Assembly (NCBI GenBank): GCA_019117325.1
Contig: DWZY01000391.1
Coordinates: forward strand, 1-6,863
Direction of reading: 5' to 3'
DNA: 6,863 nt
Source of the DNA: Candidatus Brevibacterium intestinigallinarum
GTDB lineage: Bacteria > Actinomycetota > Actinomycetes > Actinomycetales > Brevibacteriaceae
Shown here: in pieces, positions 4,239-6,863 of the stretch
How the letters are laid out: each line of letters starts with the position of its first letter
How positions within the stretch are numbered: the first letter of the stretch is position 1
Position numbers and translations under genes: made by a program
Notes under the pieces: model-generated
What the model was told of the DNA's origin: nothing
Databases searched by the model: none
What the model saw: only the letters and a program-made list of their open reading frames with translations

Positions 4239-6260
4239 ATGGTGATGTCACAGCAGGAGATCTTCGGGGTGATCCGTCGTCGTCCTGCGCGCCAGATCCT
4301 CACGATCGCGGACGTGCGTCGGGTGATCACTGAGGTCGCGGACGGCTCCTTCGGTGCTGCGCCAGTTGAGGATTCATCCGACGGCGGCGCGTCGGTGGCT
4401 GTGCCCGTCCCCACTGATTCCGGGCCGCAGTTCAGCAGTGTTCAGCTTCTGGGTCTGTGGTCGGCGTCGATCGAGGACAACGATCGTCGCCAAGCCAGGG
4501 AGGCGGCGCAGTTGGCCGCGTTCACGCTCGCGCGAGTTCTCAATCGCGACAGCGGCGAGCGGGATCTTGAGGAGTTCCTCTCCGCCCAGGGACTTCTGGA
4601 CCGTCCTGACCCGGATGAGCCACCCGACCCGGACCCGCGGCTCTCCACGCAGGCCGGGCGCCTTCTCACGTCGGAGGACCTCATGATCGTGTCCGCACGG
4701 ATGAAGAAGTCGAAGCGCGCTGTGGCGAAGCGACGCGTGACGCATGCGATCGTGTGGTTCCTGGGCTTCCACAACCTGCTGGCTTCGGTGGCGCAGGGGC
4801 GGCTTCCGTTCGAGCGGATCGCGCGGATCGCCTACCGGGTCGATGATGCGCTGCTGCCGATGCCGGAGGTGCAGGCGCTGGATCGGTACCTCGACGCGCT
4901 GCGACCGGATCTCTCGATGGATCAGTTCGAGAAGAAGATGCGCAAGCAGATCCGCACGCTCGTCCCCGTGCCAGAGGATCCGGAGGCTCCCCGCAGGAAC
5001 AGGAGCGTCCGCTTGGAGCGCTGCGACGACGACACGGGGATCCTCACGCTCACGGGCCCCATCCCGGTGCTGGACGCGCTGTTCCAGCGCACGCGGGCCA
5101 CCGCTCGCGCGATTCGTCGCCGTGAGTTCGAGGCGCTGGACGTGATGGGGAAGGGCCGTGCAGGCCAGGTCACGAGTGTGCTCGGAAGCCAGGGGACAGC
5201 TGTGTCCGGAATCGACGGGACCAGTGTGTCCGGAATCGACGGGACCAGTGTGTCCGGAGGCGACCGTGGCGACGATCTGGCGGCCCGGGTGCTCGATGAC
5301 CGGACCATCGCCCAGCTGATGTTCGACCTGCTGTCCGGGTCGCGCCCGCAGACGGAACTCCGCCTCACCGCGAGCTCGTCAGATGTCTCAGGTGTCTCGA
5401 GCGCAGTCGGGCCGGCCAGCGCTGATGGGCGGACCGACGGGGATGGGCTGTCGGACGGATCCGGTCGCATGACTGTCGACCCGATGCTCGATCTGGGTCT
5501 TGCCGGCACCTTCGGCACCCCCACCGCGGCCGACGACTGCGACGAGGTCGTCGAGGTGCTCTGCCCGACGGACGGCGCATGGCTGCGCAAGCAGGCGGCG
5601 GTCCATGTGACCGTGGCCGCGTCGACGCTGCTGGGTCTGAACGATCAGCCGGGGTGGACGACGGGGGACGCGTCGCTCTCGGCGACGGCGTGCCGCGAGA
5701 TGGCCTCGCACGCGACGTCGTGGGTGCGGATCCTCACCGATCCGGTCACGGGGGTCGTCACGGATGACATGGCCCAGACCTACGAGCCGACGGTCGCGAT
5801 GCGGCGGACGGTCCGGCAGAAGTGGCGGTGCTGCACGGCACCGGGCTGCAGCAGACCCGCCGCCTCGTGCGAGATCGACCACTGCTGTGCCTTCTTCAAG
5901 CCGGATCCCTCACGCGGCGGGCTCACGGTGGTGGAGAACCTCCACCCGCTGTGCACGCACCACCACCAGCTCAAGACTGCGGGCATCATCGGCCTGCGCA
6001 GGCTCGCTCAGGACGAGATCGTCTGGGTTCTTCCCATGGGCGTGAAGTCCACGACGGTTCCGCTGCCGATCGGCGAGACCGATGCAGAGTTGCCTCCGGC
6101 AGCGCTGCTCGACCAGGCACGTGAGGCCGACGCGGTTGGTGGCACGCCGATCGCTCGCGGTGGTTCAGGAAACGGGACTGGAGCCGCTGGCACTGTCGGC
6201 GCGCCAGCCTCGGCTGGCTCCTATGGGACGTACGGGCCAGGTGAGCCCCCGCCGTTCTGA
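4239..6260 (+). CDS. DUF222 domain HNH endonuclease-like protein (13E12-repeat type)
   Basis: The protein has 673 residues from ATG 4239. This start is chosen over ATG 4233 because GGAAGG at 4226-4231 leaves 7 nt before it but almost none before 4233; ATG 4245 is also in frame. Residues about 70-300 form the helical DUF222 region, including HAIVWFLGFHNLLASVAQGR. Residues 305-450 are a low-complexity linker with a three-unit repeat. Residues 525-585 form the HNH nuclease fold: zinc-ligand cysteines 531/532 and 537, Cys544, Asp547-His548, Asn567, Cys572, His574-576 and Lys579, all expected catalytic or structural positions. The C-terminus (about 625-673) is Gly/Ala/Pro-rich. DUF222-HNH proteins are abundant, often multicopy, in actinobacteria, and their role is unsettled; some mycobacterial members are in the LexA regulon. 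It stands alone, with no methylase or partner gene beside it. Confidence 0.92.
   Translation: MVMSQQEIFGVIRRRPARQILTIADVRRVITEVADGSFGAAPVEDSSDGGASVAVPVPTDSGPQFSSVQLLGLWSASIEDNDRRQAREAAQLAAFTLARVLNRDSGERDLEEFLSAQGLLDRPDPDEPPDPDPRLSTQAGRLLTSEDLMIVSARMKKSKRAVAKRRVTHAIVWFLGFHNLLASVAQGRLPFERIARIAYRVDDALLPMPEVQALDRYLDALRPDLSMDQFEKKMRKQIRTLVPVPEDPEAPRRNRSVRLERCDDDTGILTLTGPIPVLDALFQRTRATARAIRRREFEALDVMGKGRAGQVTSVLGSQGTAVSGIDGTSVSGIDGTSVSGGDRGDDLAARVLDDRTIAQLMFDLLSGSRPQTELRLTASSSDVSGVSSAVGPASADGRTDGDGLSDGSGRMTVDPMLDLGLAGTFGTPTAADDCDEVVEVLCPTDGAWLRKQAAVHVTVAASTLLGLNDQPGWTTGDASLSATACREMASHATSWVRILTDPVTGVVTDDMAQTYEPTVAMRRTVRQKWRCCTAPGCSRPAASCEIDHCCAFFKPDPSRGGLTVVENLHPLCTHHHQLKTAGIIGLRRLAQDEIVWVLPMGVKSTTVPLPIGETDAELPPAALLDQAREADAVGGTPIARGGSGNGTGAAGTVGAPASAGSYGTYGPGEPPPF
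5193..5264 (+). repeat. 24-bp tandem repeat in the HNH protein linker, three units
   Basis: Three adjacent 24-bp units (5193-5216, 5217-5240, 5241-5264) encode GTAVSGID, GTSVSGID and GTSVSGGD, residues 319-342. Units 2 and 3 differ at only two bases and units 1 and 2 at three. High identity at DNA level, including synonymous positions, suggests recent duplication by slippage. The repeat lies between the DUF222 and HNH regions and would change only linker length. Confidence 0.9.
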
Positions 6261-6286
6261 GAAAGCGGCTCCCGCATCGGGGTGCT

Positions 6287-6321
6287 GACCACTATGGTCG
6301 CCGGACCACGTGACTGGTGGT
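6287..6321. terminator. Paired hairpins between convergent HNH and YeiH-like genes
   Basis: Two small stems lie side by side in the 83-bp convergent gap: GACCA-CTA-TGGTC (6287-6299) and ACCAC-N7-GTGGT (6305-6321). Either could terminate transcription from one or both sides. Stems are only 5 bp and lack T-runs, so this is a positional argument more than a structural one. Confidence 0.35.
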
Positions 6322-6343
6322 GCCTGGCGTCGCCGGCTGCGCC

Positions 6344-6863
6344 TCACGCCACCAGCAGCACTCCTCCCAGTGCCAGGCCGGCCACCAGCAGAGTCGACAG
6401 CGCGGCCAGGACGAACGGCCGGACGCCTACCTGCACGAGTGTCCGCACCTTCACTCCGCATCCCAGCGCGAACATCGCTGTGGAGAGGAGCAGGGTCTGG
6501 GCGAGGCTCGCGGTGGTGAGCACGACCTCGGGCAGGGGGATGAAAGACCGCACCAGCACCATCGCGAGGAAGCCCGCGACGAAGAGGGGGACGATCGGCG
6601 GCAGCGACGTGGGGTGATTCCCGGTGGGGGACGGGAGCGTCGCGCTGCGAGCTTCAGCCGTGTCGGGGGCGGAGGTGGACGTGCGCTCGGTCGCACGTCC
6701 CGCGGCTCTGCGCGCACGGATGCTCAGCACGGCGATGACCGGAGCCAGCATGAGGACGCGGGCCAGCTTGACGATGACCGCGACGGTCAGCGCACCCCCG
6801 CCCAGCACGCCGCCCACAGCGACGACCTGGGCGACCTCGTGCACACCACCGCCGGCCCACAGG
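6344..6863 (-). CDS. YeiH/UPF0324-family membrane protein (putative sulfate exporter family), N-terminal half missing
   Basis: The minus-strand frame runs from the right window edge to a TGA at 6344-6346, giving about 172 residues. The family is usually 330-350 residues, so this is the C-terminal half; the GTG at 6844 is internal because the frame continues upstream. The first residues, LWAGGGVHEVAQVVAVGG, match the conserved HEVAQV signature of the UPF0324/YeiH family. It is followed by a VKLARVLMLAPV segment, several membrane helices, and the late ALGCGVKVRTLVQVGVRP motif. A hydrophilic Arg/Ser/Thr/Pro-rich loop of about 35 residues (roughly 6600-6715) separates two helices. The family is described as putative sulfate exporters, with weak experimental support. 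Its promoter and any partner regulator lie outside the window. Confidence 0.88.
   Translation of the reverse strand, partial: LWAGGGVHEVAQVVAVGGVLGGGALTVAVIVKLARVLMLAPVIAVLSIRARRAAGRATERTSTSAPDTAEARSATLPSPTGNHPTSLPPIVPLFVAGFLAMVLVRSFIPLPEVVLTTASLAQTLLLSTAMFALGCGVKVRTLVQVGVRPFVLAALSTLLVAGLALGGVLLVA

Noticed and set aside
4239..6260. A homing endonuclease, intein or restriction-modification system
   Set aside because: No methyltransferase, intron or intein boundaries are visible; the DUF222 plus C-terminal HNH layout matches the stand-alone actinobacterial family.

Overview
The window is GC-rich DNA (roughly 70% G+C by eye) with strong purine-rich ribosome binding sites, many GTG starts, and a DUF222/HNH protein of the kind abundant in Actinomycetota (the mycobacterial 13E12-like family). 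The best inference is a chromosomal segment of a high-GC actinobacterium, possibly from Micrococcales; genus cannot be fixed from the sequence. No tRNA, rRNA, CRISPR array, insertion sequence or integrase was seen.

Layout from left to right. (1) A 3'-truncated MFS transporter on the minus strand (1-1249) diverges from a GntR/FadR-type (FCD) regulator on the plus strand (1545-2219). The 295-bp gap between them holds a perfect 15-bp palindrome, a candidate promoter for the transporter, and two different short tandem repeats (14-bp and 15-bp units) leading up to the regulator's ribosome binding site. (2) An EamA/DMT-family transporter on the minus strand (2290-3366) converges on the GntR gene and diverges from an Lrp/AsnC-type regulator (3546-3986), whose promoter geometry suggests a leaderless mRNA. 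Both pairs are classic regulator/transporter modules in which the regulator probably controls its divergent neighbour and itself. (3) A solitary 673-residue DUF222-HNH protein (4239-6260). Its 250-bp upstream region is relatively AT-rich and carries three evenly spaced, LexA-box-like palindromes around a good candidate promoter, followed by a leader hairpin. (4) A 5'-truncated YeiH/UPF0324-type membrane protein on the minus strand (6344-6863) converging on the HNH gene.

The coding content is ordinary: three transporters, two one-component regulators and one orphan HNH protein. The most interesting signal is the regulatory architecture in front of the HNH gene, where three palindromes lie 32 and 33 bp apart centre to centre and the middle one fills the -35/-10 spacer. 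Two of the three have a spacer two bases longer than the usual actinobacterial LexA box. The second recurring theme is short tandem repeats at four places, both in intergenic DNA and in protein linker or tail regions. Nothing here clearly amounts to a new multi-gene system.
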